Origin: Rhodospirillum centenum SW
GTDB lineage: Bacteria; Pseudomonadota; Alphaproteobacteria; Azospirillales; Azospirillaceae
Length of the DNA stretch: 64,000 bases
Assembly (NCBI RefSeq): GCF_000016185.1
Contig: NC_011420.2
Coordinates: 310,001-374,000 of the forward strand
Direction: 5' to 3'
Shown: positions 1 through 9,341 of the stretch, piece by piece
Layout: each line of letters starts with the position of its first letter
Numbering within the stretch: position 1 is the first letter of the stretch
Program-made: the position numbers and the translations under genes
Notes under the pieces: model-generated
What the model was told of the DNA's origin: nothing
The model's database searches: none
What the model saw: only the letters and a program-made list of their open reading frames with translations

Positions 1-843
1 TCCCGCTACATCGTCCGCATCCACCGTGCGGGCACGCTCTACGGCTTCATCTTCTTCAACTCCGGCCGGCCCGGCTTCTTCACCGAGGCGACGGTGGCGG
101 CGCTCACCCCCTACCGCCGTCTGATCGACGTGCTGGTGGTCGGCACGCTGACCAGCCAGCGCACCATGCTGGCCGCCGTCCGCTCGGCGCTCCAGGTCAG
201 CCACTACCGCAACGAGGAGACGGGCGCCCACCTGGACCGGATGAGCCGTTATGCCGAGCTGATCGCCCAGACCCTGGCTACCCGCTATCTGCTGTCCGAC
301 GAGTTCGTGGAGTACGTGCTCCAGTACGCGCCGCTGCACGATATCGGCAAGGTCGCCGTGCCCGACCACATCCTGCTGAAGCGGGGCAAGCTGCTGCCTG
401 ACGAATACGAGGTGATGAAGACCCATGTCGCCAAGGGCGTGGAGATCATCGACGCCATGATCCACGACCACGGGCTGGAAGCGCTGCCGTACCGCGACCT
501 GCTGCGCAACGTCGTGGCCCATCACCATGAATGCTATGACGGCAGCGGCTACCCGCACGGGCTGGCGGGTGAGGCCATCTCGCTGGAGGGCCGGATCGTC
601 GCCGTGGCCGACGTGTTCGACGCCCTGACCTCGCAGCGCCCCTACAAGGACGCCTGGAGCAACGACACGGCGGCCGCCTTCCTGCGGGCCCAGGCGGGCC
701 GCCGGTTCGACCCGGCCTGCGTGGAGGCGCTGCTGGCCGATCCGGGCGCGATCCGGGACATCCAGCAGCGCTTCCGCGAGACCCCCGGCGGCTTCGGGCT
801 GGCCGCGCTGCGGCAGCGGGCGGCGCAGGCCGCCGCCTGCTGA
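1..843 (+). CDS. HD-GYP domain c-di-GMP phosphodiesterase, 5' end outside the window
   Basis: The frame is open from the first base, so the N-terminus lies outside the window; the GTG at 94 is an internal codon, not a believable start. The visible C-terminal part is a complete HD-GYP domain: the HDIGK metal-binding motif, the downstream HHE, the diagnostic GYP inside DGSGYPHG, and the VADVFDALTSQRPYK segment. This family hydrolyses cyclic di-GMP using a bi- or tri-nuclear iron centre. The lost N-terminus probably carries a sensor or receiver domain. The gene converges on the ABC permease gene, 24 bases away. Family call is firm; the signal sensed is unknown. Confidence 0.93.
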   Translation, partial: SRYIVRIHRAGTLYGFIFFNSGRPGFFTEATVAALTPYRRLIDVLVVGTLTSQRTMLAAVRSALQVSHYRNEETGAHLDRMSRYAELIAQTLATRYLLSDEFVEYVLQYAPLHDIGKVAVPDHILLKRGKLLPDEYEVMKTHVAKGVEIIDAMIHDHGLEALPYRDLLRNVVAHHHECYDGSGYPHGLAGEAISLEGRIVAVADVFDALTSQRPYKDAWSNDTAAAFLRAQAGRRFDPACVEALLADPGAIRDIQQRFRETPGGFGLAALRQRAAQAAAC

Positions 844-867
844 GGCCCCCCGCCGCAGGTCGGCCCG

Positions 868-1989
868 TCACGCCATCTGGGCGATGGTGCTGCGGAAGCG
901 GCGGAGCGCGATGCCGAACAGGGTGGTCCCGATCCCGGCCAGGGTCAGGAACTGCGGCCACACCACGTCCAGCCCCGCACCGCGGAACAGCACCGCCTGC
1001 GCCAGCATGATGAAATGCGTGGTCGGCGCGGCCAGCATGATCGTCTGCACGGCTTCGGGCATGCTCTCCCGCGGGGTGTCGCCGCCCGAGAGCATCTGGA
1101 GCGGCAGCAGCACCAGGATCAGCAGCAGGCCGAACTGCGGCATCGAGCGGGCCACCGTTGCCAGCAGGATGCCCATGGAGGTGGTGGCGAAGAGGTGCAG
1201 CACCGCCCCGGCCAGGAACAGCGCGACGGAGCCCTGGACGGGCACCTCCAGCGCCCCCCGCACGACGAACAGCAAGGAGACGGTGCAGGCCAGCAGCACG
1301 ACCAGTCCCATGGACCAGACCTTGGCCGCCATGATCTCGAACGGGGTCACCGGCATGACCAGCAGATGTTCCACCGTGCCATGCTCGCGCTCGCGGATCA
1401 GGGCCGCCCCGGTGAGCACGATGGACAGCATGGTGATGTTGTTGATCACCTCCATGATCGAGCCGAACCAGGTCCGGTTCAGCTCCGGATTGAAACGCAG
1501 CCGCAGGGCCAGATCGACGGGCATCTCCGCCACCTCCCGGTAGCGCTTGGCGAAGGCCGTCACCTCGTCGCTGATGATGGTCTGGATGTAGCCGTTGCCG
1601 GTGAAGGCCTGGCTCATCCGGGTGGCATCCACGTTGAGCTGGATCGTCGGCCGGCGCCCGGCCAGCAGGTCGCTCTGGAAGTCGGGCGGAATGCCCAGCG
1701 CGAAGGTGTCCAGACCCGCATCCATGCGGGCATCCATCTCCGCCTGGGTGATCAGGGCGGGCGGCAGGAAGTAGGGCGGGAAGAAGGCGCTGGCGATGCG
1801 GCTGGACAGGGGCGAACGGTCCTCGTCCACGATGGCGATGGGAGCGAGGTTGAGCGTGTCCGGCAGCGCCTTCGCCGCCGTGTAGATGGAGAGGGTGAAG
1901 GCGTAGGCGATCAGGACCAGCATCACCGGATCGCGCAGCAGGCTGCGCAGTTCCTTGACGCCGAGCTGGAGCACGTTGCCGGGGCGCAT
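868..1989 (-). CDS. ABC-2 type efflux permease
   Basis: A 373-residue inner-membrane protein with one N-terminal membrane helix (about residues 20-40), a large periplasmic domain and a C-terminal block of about five helices. This is the ABC2_membrane_3 layout of E. coli YhhJ/YbhR. The FNPELNRTWFGSIMEVINN segment followed by a conserved ReREHGTVEHLLV motif is typical. It is the last gene of the tetR-hlyD-ATPase-permease operon, three bases after the ATPase/permease fusion, and should form the exporter with it. The substrate (drug, solvent or lipid-like compound) cannot be read from sequence. Confidence 0.9.
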   Translation of the reverse strand: MRPGNVLQLGVKELRSLLRDPVMLVLIAYAFTLSIYTAAKALPDTLNLAPIAIVDEDRSPLSSRIASAFFPPYFLPPALITQAEMDARMDAGLDTFALGIPPDFQSDLLAGRRPTIQLNVDATRMSQAFTGNGYIQTIISDEVTAFAKRYREVAEMPVDLALRLRFNPELNRTWFGSIMEVINNITMLSIVLTGAALIREREHGTVEHLLVMPVTPFEIMAAKVWSMGLVVLLACTVSLLFVVRGALEVPVQGSVALFLAGAVLHLFATTSMGILLATVARSMPQFGLLLILVLLPLQMLSGGDTPRESMPEAVQTIMLAAPTTHFIMLAQAVLFRGAGLDVVWPQFLTLAGIGTTLFGIALRRFRSTIAQMA

Positions 1990-1992
1990 GGC

Positions 1993-4755
1993 TCAGCCCT
2001 CCTGTTTCTTCAGCAGCAGGGCGGCCAGGGCCACCAGGACGATGTTCGCCACGATCAGCGGCAGGAAGGACGCCTGCAGGTCGGCGAAGCCCAGCGCCTT
2101 GGAGAAGGTGCCGCGGGCGATGGTGAGGAAATGCGTCGTCGGGAACACCTCGCCCACCAGCCGGCCCGCCCCCTCCAGCGAGGAGACCGGGTTGGTCAGG
2201 CCGGAGAAGCTGACGGCCGGCAGGATGGTCAGGATGGAGGTGGCGAAGACGGCGGCGATCTGGCTCCGGATGAAGCTGGAGACGAGCAGGCCGAGCGCCG
2301 TGGCTGTCCCGACATAGAGCAGCCCGCCGGCGAGGAACGCCCAGAAACTGCCGGTGAAGGGCACCCCGAACAGGGTCACGGCGAGCAGCGTCAGCAGCAG
2401 CAGGCTGACGGTGGACAGCGCGACGTAGGGCATCTGCTTGCCCAGCAGGAACTCCAGCCGCGTCGTCGGCGTGACGTAGAAATTGACGATGGAGCCCAGT
2501 TCCTTCTCCCGCACCACGGCCAGCGTGGCGAGCATGGCCGGGATCATGATGAGCAGAAGCGGGATGACCGCCGGCACCATGGCGACCAGACTGCGCACAT
2601 CGGGATTGTAGCGGTAGCGCGTCTCGATGTTCACGAGCCCCGCCGCCTCCGCTGCGCGGCCGGCCTCCGCCGCCTTGCCGGCCAGCCACTGGGCATGCAT
2701 GCCCTGGACGTAGCCGCGCACCGTCTCCGCCCGCATCGGCATGGAGCCGTCAACCCAGGCCCCGACGGCGACCGGGCGGCCGCGGGCGATGTCGCGGCCG
2801 AAGCCGGACGGGATCTCGATGGCCAGGGTGATCTGGCCGGCCCGCATGCGCCGGTCCAGGTCCTGGTAGTCCGTCAACGGCGGCTGTTCGATGAAGTAGC
2901 GGGAGCCGGAGAGGTTGAGGGCGTAGTTCTGGCTGATGGCGGTCTGGTCGCGGTCCAGCACGGCGAAGGTCAGGTCTTCCACATCCATGCTGATGCCGTA
3001 CCCCATCACCAGCATGAGGATGACGCTGCCCAGCAGCGCCAGGGTCAGCCGGATCGGATCGCGGCGCAGCTCCAGCGCCTCGCGCCGGGCGAAGCTGAGG
3101 GTGCGGCCCGGATCGAAGCCCTGCCGCACCACCGTGGCGCGGGCGGGCGCCGCGGCGTCGGCTTCCGCATCCTTTTCCACGCCGGCGGCGGGCGCGGCCT
3201 CCGGCCCGGCCGCCTCCTCCAGGTAGCCGATGAAGGTGTCCTCCAGGCTGGCGGCGCCGCGGGCGGCCACCAGTTCGGCCGGGGCGCCGGTGACGAGCAC
3301 CCGCCCGGCATGCATGAGCGAGATGCGGTCGCAGCGCTCCGCCTCGTTCATGAAGTGGGTGGAGATGAAGATCGTCACCCGGTCGCGCCGCGACAGCTCC
3401 ACCAGGATGCGCCAGAAGCCGTCGCGCGCCACCGGATCGACGCCGGAGGTCGGTTCGTCCAGGATCAGCATCTCCGGCTTGTGGATCATCGCCACCGCCA
3501 GCGACAGGCGCTGGCGCATGCCCAGCGGCAGCGCCTCGGGCAAGGCGTCGGCCACGTCGCGCAGACCGAACCGCTCCAGCATCTCCGCCACGCGGCCGGG
3601 CACCTCGGCCACGGGCACGCGGAACAGGCGGGCGTGCAGGTCCAGGTTCTGCCGCACCGTCAGTTCGGTGTAGAGCGAGAAGGCCTGGGACATGTAGCCG
3701 ACGCGGCTGCGGGTCGCCAGGTCGTCGGGGGCGACCGGCCTGCCGAACAGCCAGGCCCGCCCCCCGCTGGGCGCCAGCAGGCCGGTCAGCATCTTCATGG
3801 TGGTGGTCTTGCCGCAGCCGTTGGAGCCGAGGAACCCGAAGATCTCGCCCCGGCGGATGCGGAAGTTCACCCGGTCCACGGCCGTGAAGGCGCCGAAGCG
3901 CATGGTCAGGTCCTGCGCCTCGATGGCGATCCCGTCCTCGCCGTCCCCGTCGGTCCGCGGCGGGATCACGACCGCGGCATGGCCGCGCCGCTTCTCTTCC
4001 GGCAGCAGGTGGACGAAGGCGGCCTCCAGCGTCTCGCTGCCGGTGCGGGCCAAGAGCTCCGCCGGTGTCCCCGTCGCCAGCACGCGGCCGGCATCCATCG
4101 CCACCAGCCAGTCGAAGCGCGCCGCCTCCTCCATGTAGGCGGTGGCGACCAGCACGCTCATGCCCGGCCGGTCGCGCCGGATGCGGTCGATCAGGTCCCA
4201 GAACTGCCGCCGGGAGAGCGGATCGACGCCCGTGGTGGGTTCGTCCAGGATCAGCAGGTCGGGGTCGTGGATCAGCGCACCGCAGAGCCCCAGCTTCTGC
4301 TTCATGCCGCCCGAGAGCTTGCCGGCGGGCCGGTCCAGGAAGGGGGCAAGGCCGGTGCTGCGGGTCAGGTCCAGGATGCGCCGGCGGCATTCGGCGGCAT
4401 CGTGCCCGAACAGCCGGCCGAAGAACTCCAGGTTCTCGGCGACCGACAGGGTGGGATAGAGGTTCTTGCCCAGGCCCTGGGGCATGAAGGCGATGCGCGG
4501 ACAGACCAGCCGCCGGTGCCCGGCCGAGGCCATGTCCCCGCCCAGCACCTCCACCCGGCCGCCGCGGATGACGCGGGCGCCCGCGATCAGGGACAGCAGC
4601 GTGGACTTGCCCACGCCGTCCGGCCCGATCAGCCCGATCATGCACCCGGCCGGGATGTCGAGGTCGATCCCGTCCAGCGCCGCCACCCTGCCGAAGCGCT
4701 GGGTGACGCCGCGGAGCCGCACGACCGGCGCCTCCGGGTCGGGGCGGTCAGCCAT
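1993..4755 (-). CDS. RbbA-like ABC transporter: two ATPase domains fused to an ABC-2 permease
   Basis: A 920-residue protein with a first ATPase domain (about 10-235, Walker [10 protein letters not shown], signature LSGGMKQK), a second (about 275-505, Walker [19 protein letters not shown] signature, Walker [13 protein letters not shown]) and a C-terminal ABC-2 permease (about 550-915). The length and order match E. coli RbbA/YhiH (about 911 residues). In E. coli RbbA was described as a ribosome-associated ATPase, but the hlyD-rbbA-yhhJ arrangement is an exporter operon, and that is the likelier role here. It overlaps the upstream hlyD gene by 8 bases, suggesting translational coupling. Confidence 0.92.
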   Translation of the reverse strand: MADRPDPEAPVVRLRGVTQRFGRVAALDGIDLDIPAGCMIGLIGPDGVGKSTLLSLIAGARVIRGGRVEVLGGDMASAGHRRLVCPRIAFMPQGLGKNLYPTLSVAENLEFFGRLFGHDAAECRRRILDLTRSTGLAPFLDRPAGKLSGGMKQKLGLCGALIHDPDLLILDEPTTGVDPLSRRQFWDLIDRIRRDRPGMSVLVATAYMEEAARFDWLVAMDAGRVLATGTPAELLARTGSETLEAAFVHLLPEEKRRGHAAVVIPPRTDGDGEDGIAIEAQDLTMRFGAFTAVDRVNFRIRRGEIFGFLGSNGCGKTTTMKMLTGLLAPSGGRAWLFGRPVAPDDLATRSRVGYMSQAFSLYTELTVRQNLDLHARLFRVPVAEVPGRVAEMLERFGLRDVADALPEALPLGMRQRLSLAVAMIHKPEMLILDEPTSGVDPVARDGFWRILVELSRRDRVTIFISTHFMNEAERCDRISLMHAGRVLVTGAPAELVAARGAASLEDTFIGYLEEAAGPEAAPAAGVEKDAEADAAAPARATVVRQGFDPGRTLSFARREALELRRDPIRLTLALLGSVILMLVMGYGISMDVEDLTFAVLDRDQTAISQNYALNLSGSRYFIEQPPLTDYQDLDRRMRAGQITLAIEIPSGFGRDIARGRPVAVGAWVDGSMPMRAETVRGYVQGMHAQWLAGKAAEAGRAAEAAGLVNIETRYRYNPDVRSLVAMVPAVIPLLLIMIPAMLATLAVVREKELGSIVNFYVTPTTRLEFLLGKQMPYVALSTVSLLLLTLLAVTLFGVPFTGSFWAFLAGGLLYVGTATALGLLVSSFIRSQIAAVFATSILTILPAVSFSGLTNPVSSLEGAGRLVGEVFPTTHFLTIARGTFSKALGFADLQASFLPLIVANIVLVALAALLLKKQEG

Positions 4756-5824
4756 TGGGCAGCCTCACCTGAAGCTCGGCGGGCCAGTCGGCGCCAGGAT
4801 CCAGGCGGACATAGGTCATGCCCGGCAGGCCCGTCTTCACGCTGGTGATGTGGCGCTTCAGCAGGTCAGCGGGGATGCGGGCCTTGACGCGGAACATCAG
4901 CTTCTGCCGCTCCTCCGCCGTCTCCACCGTCTTCGGGGTGAACTGGGCGACATCGGCCACGAAGGAGATCGAGGCCGGGATGACGAGGTTCGGGGCCGCA
5001 TCCAGCACGATCCGCGCCTCCCCGCCCAGGGCCACCCGGCCGGCGTCGGCGGTGGGCAGGAAGAAGGTCATGTAGACATCGGCGAGATCGACCATGTTCA
5101 GCACGGCCCCGCCGGCCGACAGCACCTCGCCGGGCTGGGCCACGCGGTACTGCACCCGGCCGTCGCGCGGGGCGCGCAGGGTGCTGTCGTCAATGTCGGC
5201 CTGGATGCGCTGGAGGGTGGCGCGGGTCGCCTCCACCTGCGCTTCCGCCCCGACCACCTGGGAGGTGGCGGAGCCGATCGCCGCGTCGGCCGCCGCGAGG
5301 TTGGCCTTCGCCGCAGCGACGGCGGCCTTGGTGCTCTGGAACTCGGCGCGGTCGTCGTCGATCTGCTGCGGCGAGATGTTGCCGCGGGTGCCGAGGTCCT
5401 GGCTGCGGGCAAGACGCTTCTGCGCCGCCACCAGCTCGGCCTCGCGCTGCGCCACGACGGCGACCGCCGCCTCCCGCTCGGCCTGCCGCTGGGTGACCAG
5501 GGAGCGGGCCGTCTCCACGGCGATCTCAACCTGACGGAGCTGCGCCTGCGCCTCCTTGAGCTGGGCGTCGAGCACGGCCGTGTCCATCACCGCCAGCACC
5601 TGGCCCGCGGTGACGAAATCGCCCTCGTTCACCAGGATGTCCTTCACACGGCCGGCGATCTTGGCGGCGGCGTCGATCTCCACCGCCTCGATCCGGCCGT
5701 TGCCGGCGGCGAAGCCTTCCGGAAGCGCGTCGGGCTGCAAGGAGCGCCAGAGCGGCACGCCCACGGCGGCGACGATGGCCACCACCCCCAGGCGCAGCCC
5801 CCAGGACTTCAATGTAGCGTTCAT
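4748..5824 (-). CDS. HlyD/EmrA-family periplasmic adaptor protein
   Basis: A 358-residue membrane-fusion protein with an N-terminal signal anchor (about 8-27), a barrel-sandwich/lipoyl half ([18 protein letters not shown]), a long alpha-hairpin rich in Ala/Gln (about 85-215), the second lipoyl half ([12 protein letters not shown]) and a beta-barrel domain. It links the inner-membrane ABC exporter to an outer-membrane channel, as YhiI/YbhG do. Its start codon overlaps the tetR stop (ATGA), so regulator and adaptor are translated together. No TolC-type gene is in the window. Confidence 0.92.
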   Translation of the reverse strand: MNATLKSWGLRLGVVAIVAAVGVPLWRSLQPDALPEGFAAGNGRIEAVEIDAAAKIAGRVKDILVNEGDFVTAGQVLAVMDTAVLDAQLKEAQAQLRQVEIAVETARSLVTQRQAEREAAVAVVAQREAELVAAQKRLARSQDLGTRGNISPQQIDDDRAEFQSTKAAVAAAKANLAAADAAIGSATSQVVGAEAQVEATRATLQRIQADIDDSTLRAPRDGRVQYRVAQPGEVLSAGGAVLNMVDLADVYMTFFLPTADAGRVALGGEARIVLDAAPNLVIPASISFVADVAQFTPKTVETAEERQKLMFRVKARIPADLLKRHITSVKTGLPGMTYVRLDPGADWPAELQVRLPNG

Positions 5825-6480
5825 GGCAAAACCCCAGAGGTTGCGACCCCGCCGGGCGGGGCTTCCCCGCGCCGTGGCGCGAAGATGGTAAAGAAGTACC
5901 GGACCTGCGCCAGGGCATGGTCAGGTGTCGGGAAGTGGGCAGGAAAGCGCAGCACGTCGCTGAAGAGGCCCAGCATGAAGGCATGCAGGGCCGACGCCTG
6001 CACCTCCGGCACGCCGGGAGCGATGAGACCGCGGTCCTGAAGACGGGCGAAGAAACGGGCCAGGGACGTCAGGAACTTCTGCCGCTGGGCCTGCTCATGC
6101 TCCAGGATGGCCGCCATCTCCTCCGTCTGCTCGCATTTCAGCAGCACGATGGTCATGACCCGCCGGGTCCGGTCGTCCTGGTAGAGCCGGAGAATGACGT
6201 CGCTGGCCTGCGCCTCCACGCGCGCGAGCGCGTCTGGCGGATCGTCGTCGATCATGCGGTAGAGCAGGTCCGTCAGCGGCTGGCGGACGCGCTGGTGGAC
6301 GGCCTCCAGCAAGGTGGCCTTGCTGTCGAAATGCCAGTAGATGGCGCCCCGGGTAACGCCCGCGGCGTGCGCCACCTGCTCCAGCGTCGTGCGGGCGACG
6401 CCGCGGTCGTAGAACACGGTCTCGGCCGCATCGAGGATGCGTTCGCGTGTCCGTTCCGCGTCTTCCTTGGTGCGGCGCAT
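5821..6480 (-). CDS. TetR/AcrR-family repressor of the efflux operon
   Basis: About 219 residues with a TetR helix-turn-helix at the N-terminus ([40 protein letters not shown]), closest in style to AcrR/TtgR multidrug-efflux repressors. The open frame continues upstream to 6537, but the ATG at 6480 has a GGGGAG ribosome site and leaves the operator palindrome at 6507-6528 outside the gene, so I take 6480. It is the first gene of the efflux operon. The operator therefore should give autorepression and repression of the pump, relieved by a ligand. The ligand is unknown. Confidence 0.9.
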   Translation of the reverse strand: MRRTKEDAERTRERILDAAETVFYDRGVARTTLEQVAHAAGVTRGAIYWHFDSKATLLEAVHQRVRQPLTDLLYRMIDDDPPDALARVEAQASDVILRLYQDDRTRRVMTIVLLKCEQTEEMAAILEHEQAQRQKFLTSLARFFARLQDRGLIAPGVPEVQASALHAFMLGLFSDVLRFPAHFPTPDHALAQVRYFFTIFAPRRGEAPPGGVATSGVLP

Positions 6481-6506
6481 GGTGGCGCTCCCCGGCGGGC
6501 AACGCC

Positions 6507-6528
6507 ACAAACATACACGAATGTTTGT
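6507..6528. promoter_or_regulatory. AcrR-like operator palindrome upstream of tetR
   Basis: Perfect 8-base inverted repeat ACAAACAT-N6-ATGTTTGT, 26 bases upstream of the chosen tetR start. Spacing and sequence closely resemble the AcrR/TtgR operator type (TACATACA...TGTATGTA). The binding protein is inferred from position only. Confidence 0.75.
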
Positions 6529-6599
6529 ATAAGCCAAGCCCGAACCGGCCGCAGCCCGGCAGCGCCGGTCAGGCGGGGGCGGCAGGGACGCCCCGCCCC

Positions 6600-6618
6600 C
6601 CGGGTGACAGGCACCCGG
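6600..6618 (-). terminator. Hairpin downstream of the TonB receptor gene
   Basis: CCGGGTG-ACAGG-CACCCGG, a perfect 7-bp stem extended by flanking C4/G4 runs. It lies 40 bases past the receptor stop codon, between that gene and the tetR promoter. There is no clear U-tract, so this could be a Rho-assisted terminator or a 3'-end stabilising hairpin. Confidence 0.5.
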
Positions 6619-6626
6619 AGGGGCGG

Positions 6627-6668
6627 ATGGTCAGAAGCGCATGGTCAGAAGCGCACGCTCAGAAGCGG
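6627..6668 (-). repeat. Three 14-bp tandem copies spanning the receptor stop codon
   Basis: ATGGTCAGAAGCGC occurs twice in tandem (6627-6640, 6641-6654), followed by a diverged third copy ACGCTCAGAAGCGG (6655-6668). The third copy contains the receptor stop codon. Because 14 is not a multiple of three, the three copies place a TGA in each reading frame of the minus strand. Confidence 0.9.
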
Positions 6669-9163
6669 ACGGCGAAATCGACGCCGAGCATGCGCGGTTC
6701 GGACAGGGCCGAGAACACCGTGCCCAGCGTGTCGGCCGTCAGCCGGTTGAGCGAGGTGACATAGCGGTTGTCGAACACGTTGTTGGCGAAAGCCGCCACC
6801 GTGTAGGCGCCGCTGGCGCTGGTCCAGGCGACGCGCAGGTCGGTGCGGTGGTAAGGCCCGCCGACATCGAAGGGCAGGATGTCGCCGCAGGTGCCGACAG
6901 CCAGTGACTCCGTGTTGCAGCGCGGGGCGCCGCGGTAGGCGTGCTGCACGGCGACCTGCACCGTGGCCCCGTCGCCCAGCGGCTGCGTCCACGCCGCCCC
7001 GCCGGAGAGCGTCCAGCGCGGCTCCCCCGTCGGCTGGCCGGACAGGTCCAGCCCCTCCCGCGTCACCTTGCTGTCGATCTCCGCATCGATCCAGGAGACG
7101 GCCAGATTGATCTCCAGCGGGTCGATCGGGCGCCAGAGGGCGTCGAGGTCGATACCCACCGCCTTGTCGTCGCTGGTCTCCACGATGTACTGCGGCACGC
7201 TGGAGCCGGAGGTCTCCTGCACCAGCCGGACCCGCTGCTTGTCGTCGTAGAAGTATTTGTAGCCGGCGACGTTGACCTGAAGTCCGGTCTCCGGGAAGCT
7301 GGTCTTCACGCCGATCTCGTAGTTGCGGACCTTCTCGTTGTCGAAGCGGGACAGCGGTTCCACGCTGTTGAAGCCGCCGGCCTTGTAGCCCTGGGTGTAG
7401 GAGGCATAGGCCATGACGCTGTCCGTCAGGGCGTAGTCCAGCACGACGCGGGGGCTGAAGTCGGTCCAACTGTCCGACAGTTCCACCTTGCGCCCTTCCA
7501 GCGCGCCGACATCGAACACCACGTCGAAGCGCAGCGCCTCCGGCGGGACGCCGGCGAGGTCGAGCACGCCGAGGTCCGCCAGCGTCCGGATCGTCTCGTC
7601 CAGTTCCGGCGCCAGACGCGGGCCGTTGAACCAGGAGAAGGTCTTCTTGTCATAGGTCAGGCGGCCGCCGAGCGTCAGGTTCAGCCGGTCGGTGACGTGC
7701 CAGATGGCATCGCCATAGACGGCATAGGCCTTGAAGGTGCCCTCGTTCGCCATCGTCTCGTTCCAGCTGTTGCCGAGCAGCCGGAACGGGATGCCGAAGG
7801 GGATCAGGACGAAGTTGTCCAGGTCGGAGAAGGGCGTGCCGACACCGATATTGCCCAGCACGGCGTTGATGGAGTCGGTCGTGGCGCTGGTGCTGGCCTG
7901 CTGCTCCGCCTTCTCGTGCCAGAAACTGGCGCCGGCGACCCAGTCCACCGGCCCGGCCGCGCCCGACAGCTTGAATTCCTGGTAGAAGCTCGTGTTGTCC
8001 TCGATGTTGTTGGTGTCGAAATAGAGGTCGCGCCGGTTGGTGCCGTCCTCGTCCTCGCGGTTCTCCGTCTCGAAGTGGCGGAACGCCGTCAGCGAGGCCA
8101 GCTCGCCCCAGCTCAGCGGGTGGGTCAGGGTCAGGGTGACGCTGTCCAGCTCCCGCGTCTCATGGTTGTCGATGACGTCGTTCAGCACCGGCCCGTCGCG
8201 CGGGTCGATGAAGGTCGCGGGATTGTAGGGCAGCGACGGGCGCCCCGGGAACGGCGGCACGTCGATGACACTGATCGCCGGCCGCGCGTCCTGGTCCAGT
8301 TCCTCATGCTCCCAGGTCAGGATCGCGTTGGTCCCGGCCGTGGGCCCCCAGCGCAGGGCGGCGCGGGTGGCCCAGTTGTCCTCCCGCGACAGGCCCTCCC
8401 CGGTGGCGTCGTCCTTCAGCCAGCCGTCGCGCTGGTTGAACACGGCATTGACGCGCAGCGCCAGATCGTCGCCGGCCGGCAGGTTCATCATCGCCTCGGC
8501 CCGGCGCTTGTCGTAGCTGCCGACGCGGAAGAGGAAGCGCCCCTCCGCCTCGTCCGACGGCTTGCGGGTGATGATGGAGACGGCGCCGGCGGCGGAGTTG
8601 CGGCCGAACAGGGTGCCCTGCGGCCCCTTCAGCACCTCGATCCGCTCGACATCGTTGAAGGCCAGCAGCGAGGCGCCGGAGCGGGCCGAATAGAAGCCGT
8701 CCACATAGATGCCGACGGCCGGGTCCGTGCCGACGCCGAAATCGTCGGTGACGACGCCGCGGATCGTGTATTTCGGCTGGGTCGGGCTGTCCGCCTTGAC
8801 CTGGAGGCCGGGCACGAAAGCGGCGAGGTCGCCCATGTCCTGCGCGGCCACCCGCTCGATGCGGGCGGAGTCCACGACCTGGAGGCTGATCGGCACATCC
8901 TGCGCCGACTGCTGCCGGCGCTGCGCGGTGACGACGATTTCCTCCACGGCGGCCCGCCGCTGGGGACCCTCCACCGCGGCGCGGGGCTCCGGCGCCGTCT
9001 GCGCCAGGGCCGTTGCCATGCCCGCCGTCTGGATGAGCGCGACCGGCGCCACGAGGCCAGCCAGCCCGGCGCGCACCGCCGGATGACGCCGCGGCACGGC
9101 GGGCGCGGCGGTGGATGGACACGCAACCGACCCCGGCGCGCAGGTTTCCCGTCTCTTCTCCAT
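6659..9163 (-). CDS. TonB-dependent outer-membrane receptor
   Basis: About 834 residues. The ATG at 9163 follows a strong purine-rich ribosome site (AAAGGGGGGAG); the open frame upstream of it is low-complexity Arg/Pro coding and is rejected. There is a long signal region, then a TonB-box-like EEIVVTAQRR, a plug domain (DVPISLQVVDSARI ... RIEVLKGPQGTLFGRNSAAGAVSIIT) and a 22-strand barrel ending in the typical aromatic VRF. Plug wording resembles receptors for hydrophobic or carbohydrate ligands rather than classical siderophore receptors. It follows the cytochrome/beta-helix pair after a 178-base gap and may share its transcription. The ligand is unknown. Confidence 0.92.
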   Translation of the reverse strand: MEKRRETCAPGSVACPSTAAPAVPRRHPAVRAGLAGLVAPVALIQTAGMATALAQTAPEPRAAVEGPQRRAAVEEIVVTAQRRQQSAQDVPISLQVVDSARIERVAAQDMGDLAAFVPGLQVKADSPTQPKYTIRGVVTDDFGVGTDPAVGIYVDGFYSARSGASLLAFNDVERIEVLKGPQGTLFGRNSAAGAVSIITRKPSDEAEGRFLFRVGSYDKRRAEAMMNLPAGDDLALRVNAVFNQRDGWLKDDATGEGLSREDNWATRAALRWGPTAGTNAILTWEHEELDQDARPAISVIDVPPFPGRPSLPYNPATFIDPRDGPVLNDVIDNHETRELDSVTLTLTHPLSWGELASLTAFRHFETENREDEDGTNRRDLYFDTNNIEDNTSFYQEFKLSGAAGPVDWVAGASFWHEKAEQQASTSATTDSINAVLGNIGVGTPFSDLDNFVLIPFGIPFRLLGNSWNETMANEGTFKAYAVYGDAIWHVTDRLNLTLGGRLTYDKKTFSWFNGPRLAPELDETIRTLADLGVLDLAGVPPEALRFDVVFDVGALEGRKVELSDSWTDFSPRVVLDYALTDSVMAYASYTQGYKAGGFNSVEPLSRFDNEKVRNYEIGVKTSFPETGLQVNVAGYKYFYDDKQRVRLVQETSGSSVPQYIVETSDDKAVGIDLDALWRPIDPLEINLAVSWIDAEIDSKVTREGLDLSGQPTGEPRWTLSGGAAWTQPLGDGATVQVAVQHAYRGAPRCNTESLAVGTCGDILPFDVGGPYHRTDLRVAWTSASGAYTVAAFANNVFDNRYVTSLNRLTADTLGTVFSALSEPRMLGVDFAVRF

Positions 9164-9341
9164 GCTCCCCCCTTTTCCGGCCCGCGGTCCCCCCCGCGCC
9201 GGGAGGGCCGGCCGGAGGGGCAGCGGGCACCTTGTTGCTGTTGTGCTCGGCAGTGTTCTTGTCCTGTGAAGGCTCTTGTCCTGCGGGCGCCCCTTCGTCC
9301 TCTGCCCGCGTCTCCCCTCCGCCCTCTCCCGCGGGTATGCC

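Noticed and set aside
446-2689. 747-codon open frame on the minus strand crossing the HD-GYP and permease region
   Set aside because: Overlaps well-supported genes in another frame and has Gly/Arg/Pro shadow composition.
1015-4848. Very long open frame (1277 codons) on the plus strand, with similar long frames opposite other genes
   Set aside because: Antisense shadow of the ABC transporter genes; Gln/His/Arg-rich composition with no domain, as expected opposite GC-rich coding DNA.
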